From assembly GCA_022828595.1 (NCBI GenBank), contig JAKGHH010000001.1, positions 207,693,348-207,757,347 on the forward strand: a DNA stretch of 64,000 nt. Reading direction: 5' to 3'. Positions 22,091 to 36,400 of this stretch are shown here, piece by piece; positions within the stretch are counted from its first letter, which is position 1, and each line of letters opens with the position of its first letter. A program made the position numbers and the translations under genes. The notes beneath the pieces are model-generated. The model was not told the origin of the DNA and ran no database searches. It saw only the letters and a program-made list of their open reading frames with translations. The stretch is from Nelumbo lutea (lineage: Eukaryota > Streptophyta > Magnoliopsida > Proteales > Nelumbonaceae).

Positions 22091-24374
22091 GTAAGTGATT
22101 CTACTTGGATCTCTTTATCCCATTTGTGCTTGTGCTTTATTTATTTGTCCTTTTAGATGTGCTGCCTTCTATGTCCCAGTTGTCCCTCTCTTAAGCTTAC
22201 TATCTTCTTTTGCATACACCTTGGATAAGGCTAACTAAGGGTGTGTTACAGAATAAAAAAAAATATTTAGGGGCCTCACCTAAGAGCTAGCTTTTAGGTT
22301 GAATGGTTCCTTGACATGGTATTGGAATCTGTTTGATCACGTGGTCTAGTGTTTGATTCTTGTTGCCCCCATTATAATTATTTAAGTTTCAGCACAATGT
22401 ACAGTGGCCTGTGCTTGTCCGTGCAAGCCTGATGAATGGTTCCTTGACATGGTATTGGAATCTGTTTGATCACGTGGTCTAGTGTTTGATTCTTGTTGCC
22501 CCCATTATAATTATTTAAGTTTCAGCACAATGTACAGTGGCCTGTGCCCCATCACGCAAAAGTCCATTGGGTTTGAAGCATGGACACACAGGCCCGCCCA
22601 TACCCTGTGCTGAAATTTAATTAATTATAATGGGGGCGACAAGGATTGAATACCATTCCACTTGGTCAAACGGATTCTGATACCATTGTCAAGGAACTGC
22701 TCAACCTAAATGCTTAAGCTGTTAGGCATCCCTCAATAGGTTTTTATTCTTTGACAGGGTGCAACTTGCGGCTTGGGTCAGATTAACCCAAGCCCAACCC
22801 AAGATGCAAACCTTGGGCTCAGGCATCACCCAACACAAAGTCAAGCTCGGGTTTACCAATACCAACCCAGACCCAACCTAAGCTTAACCCAAGACAAGGG
22901 CCAGTTCAGGCTCAGGTTGGGTGGGGCTGCACAGGTTGGTTGGGTTTGAAAGAATTAATATATTTTTTGTACAACCATTTTCAGTCATCTCTGCTTTACC
23001 ACACAACCACTCACAGAACCAGCACACTTGTCTAACCTGTGAAAATAGCTCTCCTCGAACCTTCAAATAAAGGGTCTTCACAAAGTGACCATCAAATCTG
23101 ACTGCTCCAATAGATTTCTCAGGCTTGGTCTCTGGTGAGAATAGAAATCCAAGATCTGAGAATAGAAATATAAAAAAAGAAAAGAAAAGAACAAGAGAAC
23201 GGGAGAAGAGAAAGATTAGCAGGTTTCTGGTCCTCTACTACTCTGATACCATATGATTAATGGTGACTTGAAGTAGGAAATGTAGAAGAGAATGAATTCT
23301 GCCACTTGAAGAGAAATCTTCTAACCATGTTCAATGGAAACCTATGATTCATTAGTCATAGAAGACAGAAGGCCAGAAATAATGAGACTTATGATTCATT
23401 ACTAATAAAATTGAGTTTACATCTTTACCCCTGTTTAGTAAAATATTAGGACAGGAGTGTCCTTACATTAGGAAGAGAAAATACCAAACTACCTTTCCAC
23501 TCATATGTGTTGATTATACACACTTTCTAACAGTCCCCATTCAATAATCCACTTTATTTTTTCTTTTTTTTGATAATTTTCAAGAATCTACTTTTAACTT
23601 TATAAGGGGCCTTTGTTTACAACAGTGATCCTTCAAAAGCAAACATACAAGTCATCATCTTTATTGTATTTGATACTTTTGATAAATAAGGGACATGTAC
23701 TTTCAATATTTTTCCACACTAGGCACCCATATGATATAGGTATAGCGGTATAGCCACAACATATTAATCAATGTACTGCTATTTAACCAAAACATTTGAT
23801 TAACATATTGCTATTTAACCCAAATATTTAATTAATGTATTGCTGTTGGTGGTCACATGCATAGAAGACCACCAACAGCACCCATATGAAGCACCTATCT
23901 GTTGCAAGTTGAAGGGGCTAGAAAGGCTTGGCGTAGACTGAAAAGGACATGGGTCGAGGTAGTTAGAAATGATTTAAGTGCCCTTAATTTAACACTGGAT
24001 ATGGCATCAAACAGAATGGAATGGTGAAACAGGATTCATGTAGCCGCTTCCATATAGTTGGGACAAGGCTTGGATGATGATGGTGATGATGAGTTATTAG
24101 AAATGACTAAGATAGGGAAGTGAAAACTAGTGGTTTTTCTTTTTTCTGGAATTGTCAAAGAGAAAGCCACCAAATCATTGGCTTCTTCTGGCTTATAAGA
24201 GAAGATGGTTGTTTGTATGAAGGAGAGCATTTTTTATATCGTAGCTATTAGATTTATTATTACTGAAAGCCCTGTTTTCAGTGTACCTAAGAAGGAATTA
24301 CTAAATAATTCTACCTGTTCTTCTAGTTTTTATTGTTATGGATTTATACATTGTTTTCTCAGAATCATATTCAG

Positions 24375-24405
<31 letters not shown>

Positions 24406-27400
24406 TTTATGTATATGCAGCTTACTTATCAAAGAAAACTGGTTGCATTTCCTGTATTTTGTGCAGGGCTGGGAAGAAACTATAGTCAAGCAAGAGCAGT
24501 CTAATGAAGGGCATCCAGAGATGAAAATAGCACTTCCTTCCATGCCTTCTCTCTATATTACCTCTTTTCTGTTCCAATCGTGTAAAGAAATTCATCGTGT
24601 TGGGGGTCATGTCCTTGACAAATTAATACTTAGGAAATTTGCATTGAAGCTCTTGGAAAAGGTTAGCATAATCGGATTTCATCTTGGTCTTCTGTAATTT
24701 ATGACAATATATCAATTTGTCTGCGAGTTTCACTTTTGTTAGATTCAGACCTTGATTGGTGTTGGTTTAGTATGTTGATTCTTTTGAAGAATTCAAGTTT
24801 TCCCAATAGGTTGATCGATGGGTTTACTCTTTTGATTAATTCAAGTTTTCCCAAAACATTGATTGATGAGGTTTAATAGTTGAACTGTATGATATATTAA
24901 AATCATAATTCTGTGAGCTGCTTTGATTAAGGAAGGGGATGGAAACACAAAGTTTTTCCATGCTTTAGCTGTTGGTAAGAAAAGGAAGAGCTCAATATCA
25001 TCTTTATTGGTGGAGTTGAAATAACAGGTCAAGGTGAAATTGCCAAGGCCTTTGCAGATCATTTCAGATCAATATATTCTAGGCCAATCTGAAAGGTGGT
25101 CTTTGGATGGGCTTGAGTGGGATTCTTTGAAAGAAAATCAAGTAGAGGTTGTTGACAGATGTTGTTGTACACAGGTTTAGTACCGCAGGAGTATTTCTGT
25201 AAATTTTCCATTCTTTATGTTGTACGACCAATATAGTATAAATAACAACTGCTTCTCTCGCCTGAAGCATTCTTTTGAGGCATTCAGTCCTCTCGCCTCT
25301 CCTCTCTTCTCTTCTTCTTTTTCTCTCTTCCTCCTCTCTTCTCTTGTTCAACATAGTATCAGAGTGGGTTCATCCAGGCCTGAAAACAAATTAGTTGAGG
25401 TCATTATCCAATGCCGAGTAGGTTGCCTCTTCATCTCCTAGAAGCTGTATCCCTGATGTTCGACTTCAAGAAGGAAGAAGGTGCCGGCCTGACTGTTCAG
25501 CTTCCTAGCACAGAAAAGAGTTCTGGTACAGAGTCTTTTCATCTTCCAGCCCAGATGCTGTTTTCCTTGATTGCTCAGCTATAGAGAGGCTATCACCTGA
25601 TGTATGAAGAGGATGTTCTGGTTTGTAGAGAGGCTGGCGTTTAAGAAGGTACTGTCCATCTACTGTTCGGGTGCCCTGGTATTCAACTGAGGTTGTTTTT
25701 TGTTGTTTTTCTTCTTGCACCCTTCGATGGACTGATGGTGCCCTAAAAATCTGAATGTGTTGTTCTCCCCTTGTGTGTTACTACTATTCGACTACATTAT
25801 TGATGGACTGAAGTTTTTTTTTTCCTCCCATTGACTATTCTTGCTTTTCGGCTACATTGTTGATCTCAGTGACTATTCGGCTACCCTGAAGTTGGTGTCA
25901 GCCGATTAGGTGTGTGGTGAACTATCACCTTGTATCTTTCTTTCTACTAAGGAGTTGTATGAAAACTGTAAAACCGTAGGTCATCCAGACCTGGTTATGT
26001 ACTGCAACTGCAGTGTTTGTATGTTTGTTCTTTGGATTCCTACAAAATTGTAGGTCATACAGACTAGTCCAAGTGCTGCAGCAACAGTGTTTGTTCTTGG
26101 CTCTCTATGAAACCGTGGGTCAGAAGTACCTAGTTGTATGCTGAAATAGCAAGTGTTTCTTCTTTTGTGGACTGAAGGACATAAGATCCCTTTTCTGTAG
26201 CAGCTCTGTGAGGTAGTGTGCCTTGGGTTTTGTGTGTTTTTAAACCTAAAATCATGAATTGTGAAGATTCATCCACACTTGGAATCTCCACAATGCTGAA
26301 TGGAATGAGTGGGGGTGGCGACCTATCATTCCCTATGGCTGTTGTTCCTCTTGGTGGATTAAATTACCTAGAATGGGTCAAGAGGGATCAAGTTATACAT
26401 CATTGCAAGGGGGAAAATAGGCTATATTAATGGAAGAATCAAAGAACCACCCTCTGGGAATGCTGAATATGATAGATGGGATCAAGAGAGCAATATGGTA
26501 ATGTCTTGGCTCTTGGTCTCCATGCAACCACAAATAAGAAATAACTTCATGTGGGCTGAAACTGCAAATGAGATATGGGAACAAGCAAAATCCACATATT
26601 CAGAACTACGACACTATGCCAAGATCTATCAACTGCAGGCATCATCATCTATTTGTCGACAGGGGGAGAAAAGTTTATCAGTATATTACTCTGACTTGAC
26701 CTCTGTCTGGAAGGAATTGGACCATTACCGGAATGTTGATTGGAAGTGTGATGAGGATGCCAAACTGTATAAGAAACTTGTCTCACAACAAAGAGTGTTT
26801 GCCTTCTTGCATGGTCTAAATCTTATGTATGAGTCCATCAGAGTACAAATTCTCAGTTCTAAGGATCTTCCATCAATTCAGGAAGTCTATGCTCTTGTTC
26901 AATCTGAAGAGAGTAGAAGGAACTTGATGAACAACACTGGTGGGGATGCAATCGTGTTGGCAGCAAAGGGGGTGTCTCTACTAGGAAGTGCACTAGCCGT
27001 TCAAGTAGTAAAGTAGTGAATAGAGTATCGTTCCCACAAGAATTTAGGAAACAACTACCAATACTAAATTGATCAATTCTTATCTGATTAACAACACAAT
27101 ATAATTTTATTCAAAAACTAAAATCCTAAGATAAAAATCTACCTAAAACATTGGCTCAAATGCCTTCAATTCAAGTTAGAAGAGTAAGCAATAAAACTCA
27201 ATTTCAAGATTCATCAATCAATCAACTTGAGTCATTCGAATAGGCCATGATTAAGCCTTGGTTTGGTATAACCCCAAGGTCATTAACAACCTCTCTCAAG
27301 CACATGTTCATCCTATGCATGAGTGACGATTCTTCTATCTCTAGCAAGAATCTAATAATTCATGCATGCATTTCTTCAAACACATCTAAGGCATCAATTC

Positions 27401-30400
27401 AAATTTGAATTGATCACCAACTGAGTTGTGCAAGTTATCTTAACCTTGCATGTAATTCAGTTCTTGAATAATAGATCTGAATTCCTAGAGTCTTTCTCAA
27501 GCACTCTAAGAATTCCAAGCATTAGATCAAATTGGTCAACCTGAAAATTGAAGATCTGAATTCTCTTTCAAGCAATTCAGATTTTACAAATCTCAAATCT
27601 GAGTTTTGAAAGATAAATTGACTAATCTAATCTAGAATCACCCTCTATTCAAGAAACATCAAGAACAAATCAGATCCATTCGAATGAGAAAGAAATTGAT
27701 TACTTAATCTGAAATTTTACAGCCTTAAATTCAACAAGAAAGAATGGAAGAGGGAGAGAGAAAAATTTACATCAAAAGAAGCTGAATTTGAACCAAAGAA
27801 AGATGAAACTAAAATGAATTATTACATAAGATCTTTGAATCAAAATTCCCCAAATTCAAACTCACCTTCTTCTCTTCTTGCTAGCTTGAACTCCTTCAGC
27901 CCTTCTCCTTCTCCTTCTTGCGCCTAGCTCTTCTTCTCTCTTCTTCTTTTCAAAGTGCTCGAACCCCAAGGGATGGGAGAGAATTGAACTCAAGCAAATG
28001 AACACCTCTCCCCCCTCTAGAGGCCTCCTTATATAGATTTTCAAGGGAGCTCTTGCCCCTTCTTGAAGCCTATAGAATGGGGTGTATTACACCCCCTTTG
28101 AACCTTCTAGAGTGCTTTCTCAAGAACCTTCTAAGGGTTTCCGCCCCTAGCTCCTTTGGACTGCAATTAAGCTCCTTCTTAGCATATGTTAGCTATACTC
28201 TAGATTGTTATTTGGGCTGAGAATGGGTCTCCTCTTGCTGGGCCTAAATTTTCTCCTTGCTAGGCTTCTTCCCTTAGGTTTTCCCAAGGAATTAACTTGC
28301 ACTACTTGGGCCGAATTATGCTCTCTTGCTTCCATGGCTGAGCTGGACTGAATTTGATAATTTTTGGCCTTCTTTTCTTACCTTTTGCCTTCTTTTTCTT
28401 GAATTGATTACCCCTGAAATCTTTATTGGAAGTCTTGAAGAATTCTACCAAAGAAGGGAAATTTCTCCTAGAACAAATGTAACTTTTATGGCTTTGGTGC
28501 CAAAGAAGATAGAGGCTAAGACCCCAAAAGATTTTAAACCCATAAGTTTAGTGGGAGGACCCCTACAAAATTATGCAAAGGTTCTTTTTGGAAGAATGAA
28601 AAAAGTCCTCCTTCCCTTGGTGATTTCACAATTCCAAGGAGCTTTTATTAAGGGAAGGGTAGATTATGGACCAAATCCTGGTGGCTAATGAATGCGTGGC
28701 AGAAAAGAAAAAGAAAGGTCTGTAAGTAAACCCTAGTAGATTCTAGGTTGAAGCAGAGAAGAAGAAAGAAAAGAGAAAGAAGAAGAAGAAGAAGAGAAAG
28801 AGAGTTCGTCCAGACTAGAGAGTCTCAAAATCACCTCTCCCCTAGCCGACCCACTTGTATTTATTGAAAATCATAGAGTTACAAGAAAGACCATTTTGTC
28901 CCTCATAAGAGATGGGACACATAACTTAAACTCAGATACAACAAACCTTTCACTCTTAAGCAGATAAACTAGAATGACCAAAATACCCCTGACTCGAGCA
29001 TTCTAACACTCCCCCTCAAGCTGGAGAGTCTATATCATATAGTCCCAGCTTGTTACAAATGTAATCTATTTTTCCCCGAGACAATCCCTTTGTGAAGAGA
29101 TCTTCCCACTGATTTCCTGAGCTCACATGAGATGTGGTTATCACCCCACTTATTACTTTCTCTCTTACAAAGTGACAATCAACCTCAAAATGCTTAGTTC
29201 TCTCATGGAAGATGGGATTGGAAGAGATGTGAACAACAACTTGGCTATCATAGTATAGTTTCATGGGTTTGTCAACTGAGAATCCCATCTCTTGTAGCAA
29301 GTTCTTCAACCATACTAGTTCACATGTGGTATGGGCCATAGCTTTGTACTCTGCTTCTGCACTGCTTCTTGCCACCACTGTTTGTTTCTTGTTCTTCCAA
29401 GTTACAAGATTGCCACCAAGGAAGGTACAATACCCTGTAGTTGATCTCCTGTCTGATATAGAACCAGCCCAGTCAGCATCCGTGTACCCTACTATCTCAA
29501 GAGTCCCTCCATTTTGGTATAACAAACCACGACCTGGAGCACCCTTTAGGTACCTAACAATTCTCAGAACAGCTTCCCAATGAGGAACCCGAGGATGTTG
29601 CATAAACTGACTCACCACACTCACAACAAATGATATATCTGGTCGGGTAATGGTCAGGTAGTTCAACTTTCCCACTAACCTTTTGTACATTCTAGGATCA
29701 TCAAACTCTTCACTTGCATCAACACTCAACTTGGCATTGAGTTCCGTAGGAGTCTCTGCTGGTTTAGCACCTAACAACCCTGTTTCTTCAAGTAGATCAA
29801 GAACATATTTTCTTTGACATAGGTTGATCCCATGTTTTGACCTCGCAACCTCTATTCCTAGGAAATACTTCAGCTTCCCCAGATCTTTCGTATTGAAGTG
29901 GTCCTGTAAGAGTTTCTTCAACCTGTCAATTCCATTACTATCACTCCTAGTTATGACAATATCATCCACATACACGACTAACAAGATTTTCCCATCCTTT
30001 GAGTTATAGCTGAACACAAAATGATCAACCTGACACTGTTTCATCCCAAAGGCTTTCACCACTTTACTAAACCTGCCAAACCAAGTAGTGGAGATTGTTT
30101 CAGTCCATAAATTGCCTTTTTGAACCTACACACCTTACCAGCCTCCCCCTGAGCAACAAACCTTGGTGGTTGCTCCATATACACTTCCTCAACGAGATCA
30201 CCATGTAGAAAGGCATTTTTTATGTCAAGTTGTACAAGAGGCCAATCATACATAGCAGCTATGAAATCAACACCCGAACTGAACCAATCTTAGCCACAGG
30301 AGAAAATGTCTCCATATAGTCCACACCATACAACTGAGAATAACCCTTGGCCACTAACCTCGCCTTTAATCGCTCCACACTGCCATCAGCAAGATACTTC

Positions 30401-33400
30401 ACTGTGTAGACCCATTTACACCCAACAGTGTGCTTACCGGGAGGAAGAGTGGTGAGTTCCTACGTGTGATTATGTTGTAGAGCAGAGAGTTCTTCTTCCA
30501 TGGCTTGCCGCCACCCTGGGGAGGTAAGAGCTTCCTGGATAGTCTTGGGGATGGGAACGGATGAGAGTAATGATATAAAATTGCAATGAGTAGTAGAAAG
30601 GTGAGCAGTAGAAACATAGTGTGAAATGGGGTGAGAAGTACAAGTACGTTTACCTTTCTACAGAGCAATAGGAAGATCAAGATCTGTCGACAGGGGCTGA
30701 AGTGGAGGAGGGTTCGATGCACTTCTGCGGGTATACACTTGAGTGATTGGCGGCCTCTCAGTAGTAACAGGCATAGGATGTGCATCTACAGTAGAAATAG
30801 GAGCTATGGGAAGGGTGTCCACAATAGGTACAGGAAGAGGAACCTCAGAGGGAGAGGAAGAGACCCCAACATCTGAGAAAAACGGAATTGATTCAAAGAA
30901 TGTGACATCAGAGCACACAAACAATTTATGGGATTTAGGGTTATCACTTATACCCTTTCTGAGTCCTCGAGTAGCCAAGAACGATACACTTAGTAGCTCG
31001 AGCATCTAGCTTGTCTACCCTAGGCCCCAAGTGTTGAACAAAACAAACACAACCAAAGACTCTTGGGGTGAGAGGAAATGGAGACAAAGTAGGAAACAAC
31101 ATGGAGAAAGGAGATTGACTTCCAAGGATTGACATGGGCATCCTATTGATCAGAAAACAGGATGTGAGAACATCACTCCAAAAATGCTTTTGGACACTCA
31201 TATTGATCATCAAGGATCGAGTAGTTTCAAGATGATGTCGATTTTTCTGTTCAGCTACATCGTTCTGTTGTGGGGTGTAGGCACAAGAAGTTTGATGAAT
31301 AATCCCATGATGTTCTAGGTATTGCTGAAATGGTGAGGAGTTGTATTCTTTGGCATTATCGGAGAGAAGAATTTTAATATGAACACCAAATTGAGTGCGT
31401 ATTTCAGCATAAAATTTTTGAAAAATAGGGAACAACTCACTACGGTCTTTCATAAAATAAATCCATGTCATCCTTGAAAAGTCATGAACAAAGATTACAA
31501 AATACTTATACCCATTGCATGACACCACTTTAATTGGACCCCATACATTAGAATGAACTAAAGAAAAAGGATTTGAGACACGACTATCAACTCTTGGACT
31601 AAATGAAACTCAATGATGTTTTCCTAATGGACATGACTCACAATCTAACGATGAAAGATGACTCAAGGAAGGAACCAACAACTTCAAAGTCTTGAGAGAA
31701 GGATGACCAAGTCTGCAGTGCCACTGAAGAGGAGTAAGAGACGACTGAAAAGCTACTGGAGGGCCACCACCATCAAGGTAATACAATCCACCTGCTTCAT
31801 GCTCTCCACCAATCTTCCTCCCCGTCATGAGATCCTGAAACACACAAGAAGAAGGATAAAAGGTTACATAACAATTAAGAGACTTGGTTAATCTGCTAAT
31901 AGACATAAGGTTAAAAAGGAACTTAGGGACATATAAAACAGATGATAAAGACAAGGAGGAGAGATCAACATCACCAACACCACAGATAGGAGATGTAGAA
32001 CCATTAGCAAGTGTAACTGTTTGAGATGTGGAGGAGCGAGAAAGGGAAGAGAATACATCAAGAGTCCCAGACATATGGTCCGAGGCTCCAGAGTCAATGA
32101 TCTAGTGTGAGGCTTTGGAAGCTAAGCAAGCCATACCTGAATGGGCAAGTGTAGCGGTGTTCTGCTGAGATGTTTGAAGGAACTGGTCATATACTGCACA
32201 CGGTACACTCACCATTTCCTTCTCAGAAGCACAAGCAGATGTGGAGGGGATTGGGTCAGTTTGCTGATTTTTAGTAATTGTGCCACTACCCTTAGTCATA
32301 GCATGGTTAGCCCAAGTGTTGGGTGGACCACACAAATCATAGCAGAAATGAACTGTGTGCCCCTCTAAACCACAATGTGTACACTTTCTCTGGGCATTAC
32401 CCCTTCCTTTTTCACGGCCTCCCCTTGAGTCCCGGCCTCCAATCCGACCACTAGCCCGGTTAAACATGTGACCACCACGGTTGCCTGGGAGTCCACTACT
32501 GCCACCACCACTTCTATTTCCACGACCACCCCCTTTAGTCACTACCAAACCAAATCTGTCAGAGAGAGAAGAATGTTCTACCGACTCAATGGATGTCCTT
32601 TTAAGACGGGCAAAAACTTATTCAAGTGAGGGGAGAGTAGACCCCCCCAATATTTGTGCTCTGACAGGCTCATACTCCGCCTTCAAACCCACAAGAAACC
32701 TTGTCACATCAAGCTGCTCACATTGCTCATTACGAATGTTCCTCAAACTTGCATAGTACTCTTCTAAGCTTTGACTCCCTTGCTTCAAATTGAAGTACTC
32801 TTGGTACAACTGATACACCCTAGTTGTATTGTCTTGTCCAGAGTACAACTTTTTAGCATGATCTCAGATTTCCTTAGCCGTATCTAGGAACATGAAGTTC
32901 ACACTAATCTTTGGTTCCATGCTGTTCTAGAGCCATGTCATTATCTGTGCATCTTCTTGTTCCCAGTCACTGAACCCAGGGGAATCAGAGGGAGGTTTCC
33001 CCTCTCTCACATGTTTTACCTTCCTCTTGGCCTTCAAGAACACCTCCACAGATTTTGCCCATGGTACGTAGTTCTCACCATTCAACTTGATGGATGTCAT
33101 TTGAACACTTAGATAGTCTAGAGGAAGCATGACACCTGATTTGTTGTCATTTCCATTTTCAAATGAAGCCATCTTAATTAGTTCACCTTCAAATATACAA
33201 AACAACTTCACACTCTTTCACAAGACTTATCTCACTTATAACACCACCAACTCCAACTTCTTCAAATGCACATTACACACCACACACTAAGGCTGAAATC
33301 ACTTAGTCATCACATCAAACACCTGGGCTGCACACTGCAGAGTCATTCACCATCAACACACTAAGGCTGAAATCATTTAGTCATTACATTGAATGCTTGT

Positions 33401-36400
33401 TCTTCATACGGCAGAACTGATTACACACAAGGTTTAGGAGTTCACTTTTAAGTATTTAGAATCATAGATACACCAATTACCACGACACAACCACCACCAC
33501 ACCACTGCTGTCATGAACTTCAGCAGTCGACAACTCTTCTTTCAGCACACATATGAGAAAAAAAAATGCAGAGGAACACTACTGATATGCATATCAGTCA
33601 CACCGAGCTCCACAACAACCAAAAAAAAAAAAACATTCACAGTCCCTTACTTCGACAAACAACAACAGTGTTCATACCTGTCCACCTTCAGCCCTCTTCG
33701 TACACTGAATAGAGGGTTTAGTATACCACTTCAACGACCACCACAACAACGACTGGAGGCATTCTCACCTCCAGGTCCACAAAACGACAACTGCTTTTCA
33801 GCCCCTTATCGAACCTCCACTCAGGTCAATTGAAAAATGAAGATGACTGTGAAGGTTGGCGGCGAACCCAGAAAGAGAACAACAACAAGAAAGAAAGGAG
33901 AATACGACCTTACAGCTTTGATACCATGTAAGTAAACCCTAGTAGATTCTAGGTTGAAGTAGAGAAGAAGAAAAAAAAGAGAAAGAAGAAGAAGAAGAAG
34001 AAGAAGAAGAAGAAGAAGAAGAAGAGAAAGAGAGTTCGGCCAGACTAGAGAGTCTCAAAATCACCTCTCCCCTAGCCGACCCACTTGTATTTATTCAAAA
34101 TCATAGAGTTACAAGAAAGACCATTTTGTCCCTCATAAGAGATGGGACACATAACTTAAACTCAGATTAGACCTTTCACTCTTAAGCAGATAAACCAGAA
34201 TGACCAAAATACCCCTGACTCGAGCATTTTAACAAGGTCAAAAGGGGCTGATTTGCAAATTGGACTTAGAGAAGTCTTATGATTTTTTTTTTGATAATTG
34301 AGAAGTTTTATGATGCAGTGGACTGGAGTTTCTTCCTTGAGATTATGGAGAAAATAGGTTTTAGTGATCAATGGAGAATGCAGGTTAAAGGTTGTATTAA
34401 CTCGGTGCATTATTTGGTCTTGATCAATAGAGTAACTAAGATTTGTAAGGTATGATGCTTGTTCTGGAAGCTTTATTCTTTTTTTGGGAAGATATTTGGG
34501 TGAGCATTCAATCCCTAAAAGATTGCTTTCCTTCTCTCTATTCCATCTCCCTCTTTAAAAAGAAACCAATTTCATGGTTCCTTTCCCCCCCGGTTCGCCC
34601 TTTTGCTTTAAACTGGAATTTTGGGTTTCAAAGAGGGTTAAGGGATGTAGAACTTCTTTGTGTTTCAGAGCTCTTGTTGCTTCTAGACTCGGTGTTCCTG
34701 GACCCCCCTAACCCGGATAAAAGGGTTTGGTCTCTAACCTCGGTTGGCTCCTTCACTTGTGCTTCTTTCTTTAAAGCCCTCTGCTCCAACCCCTCCTCTT
34801 AGGTTTTCCTTGTTATAGAGGTCTGGTCAAGGCCAATTCCTCCTAAAATAGCAGTGTTCTGTTGGGAAGCCTACTTGGGTAAGATCAATACGGTGGAAAA
34901 CTTGCAAAAGAAGAAACCTTACTTGTGTTTGTCCCCAAATTGGTGCTTCTTGTGTAAAGTGAAGGGTGAGGACTGTAACCATTTACTGATATCGTTCTCT
35001 TTTGCTGCCAATATTTGGAACTGGGCTGTTTCAATATTTGGGTGCAGGTGGAACTTGCCCTGCGAAATAAAGCTGCTTTTCATTCTGGCTGCCTTTGGGA
35101 GATTGACAAAAAGAGAGAAACTAATGTGGAAATGTATCAGAGCCGCTACCTTGTGGACTTTATGGGAGGAGAGAAATGCTAGAATATTTCAAGAAAAGGA
35201 AAGAAGTCTTGCTGAGATCAAGGAGTGCATAATGACAAGGACAGTCTCGTGGCTGAAATCTTCACACTTGTTGGCAGATTACTCCTTTGATGACTTAAGG
35301 AGAAACTGGGCAGCAGTGGCTTCTACAGTCTCCACAAAGAACAAATCACAAGCTGAGTGGGAATCCCCACCGGATGGAGTCGTAAAATTGAATTTTGATG
35401 GTAGGTGCCAAGGTAACCCAGGGCCATCCGGAATAGGAGGGATTCTGAGAGACAAAGATGGCAACATGCTGTCTTTATTTTCAGGACCAGTGGGTGTTGG
35501 TGATTCTGTAAGGGCAGAGATACTAGCAGCGGTACAAGGTATACAGATGGCCAGTCAACTTGGAGTGAATAATTTGATAGTAGAAGGGGATTCCAAGGTA
35601 GTAGTAGGCTGGTTGACAAGTCCAGAGACAGCTTGTTGGGGCTACAGGGATCTGTTAAAGAAAGTTAAATGGCTGACAAGGAATATGTCAGTCAGGTTTC
35701 AGTGGGTCAGCAGATCAGCAAATGCAATGGCTGATTCTCTGGCCAAGCAAGGGGTGTCCAAGGGGAGATCTATTTTGGGCCACTTTGTAACTGTGCTTCA
35801 GGCTTGTGTTTGTTTAGTTTTATGACTCGGTCCTACGGGGAGGTAACACCTCATGCCTCTTCCAAGGCTGAATGTACTGCTATTTTTTGAATTAATAAAA
35901 CTACTCTCATTTGTCAAAAAAAAAAGTGTAGCTAAGATCTTTTTGGCTAAAAGAGGATTGAGATAGGGAGATCCCATGCCCCTGTTCCTATTTACCTTGG
36001 TAGTGGAAGTCCTAAGCAGAATTATTATAAAGGCTGATCTTGATAACTTGATTAAAGGCTGGAGGATTGGAAGGAATGAGGTAATAGTAACCCACTTGCA
36101 ATTTGCAGATGACATAATTCTCTTTTGTGAGAGTAGCAATCAAGAAACTTTGAGAAACCTGAGGGAACTAATTAACACCTTCGAAAAGCCTCTAATTTGA
36201 GGGTAAACTTGGGGAAAAGTTGTATAGCGGGGATTAGCATGGTGGATGATGAGATTCTAGTGCAAGTGGGGATCTTAGGCTGTGAGCTTAAAGGTTGGCC
36301 AATCGAGTACCTTGGGCTTCCATTAGGGGGGGGGGGATCTACTGCAAGGGCTAAGATTAGCAGCAACATGGTTTCTGTCATTTGGAAGTAGAAGGAGACT

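Larger units (their letters stand above)
25150..26972 (+). mobile_element. Ty1/copia element, truncated after gag
   Basis: LTR, primer-binding site (25354-25364, one mismatch to the initiator-Met site), untranslated leader of about 890 bp and gag. Protease, integrase and RT are missing; the element breaks at the repeat block that starts at 26973. No second LTR is found. Confidence 0.75.
28721..34234 (-). mobile_element. Ty1/copia element inserted in LINE A
   Basis: 5514 bp between two LTRs, coding on -: gag, protease, integrase, RT, RNase H. Target duplication AGGTC is present at 28716-28720 and 34235-34239. The LTRs differ by few substitutions plus a GAA-tract expansion, so the insertion is moderately young. 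The gag and protease frames carry stops; the RT-RNase H end (30062-29016) is a long open stretch. About 740 bp of non-coding leader lies at 33173-33914. The element stands antisense to COG1. Confidence 0.93.

Noticed and set aside
24205..24697. Overlapping frames around the T run before COG1 exon 2
   Set aside because: The Phe run comes from poly-T; only 24467-24661 is coding, as COG1 exon 2.
28721..34234. Microsatellite-rich LTR ends as an independent satellite
   Set aside because: The GAA run is internal to a copia LTR and explained by expansion in one copy.
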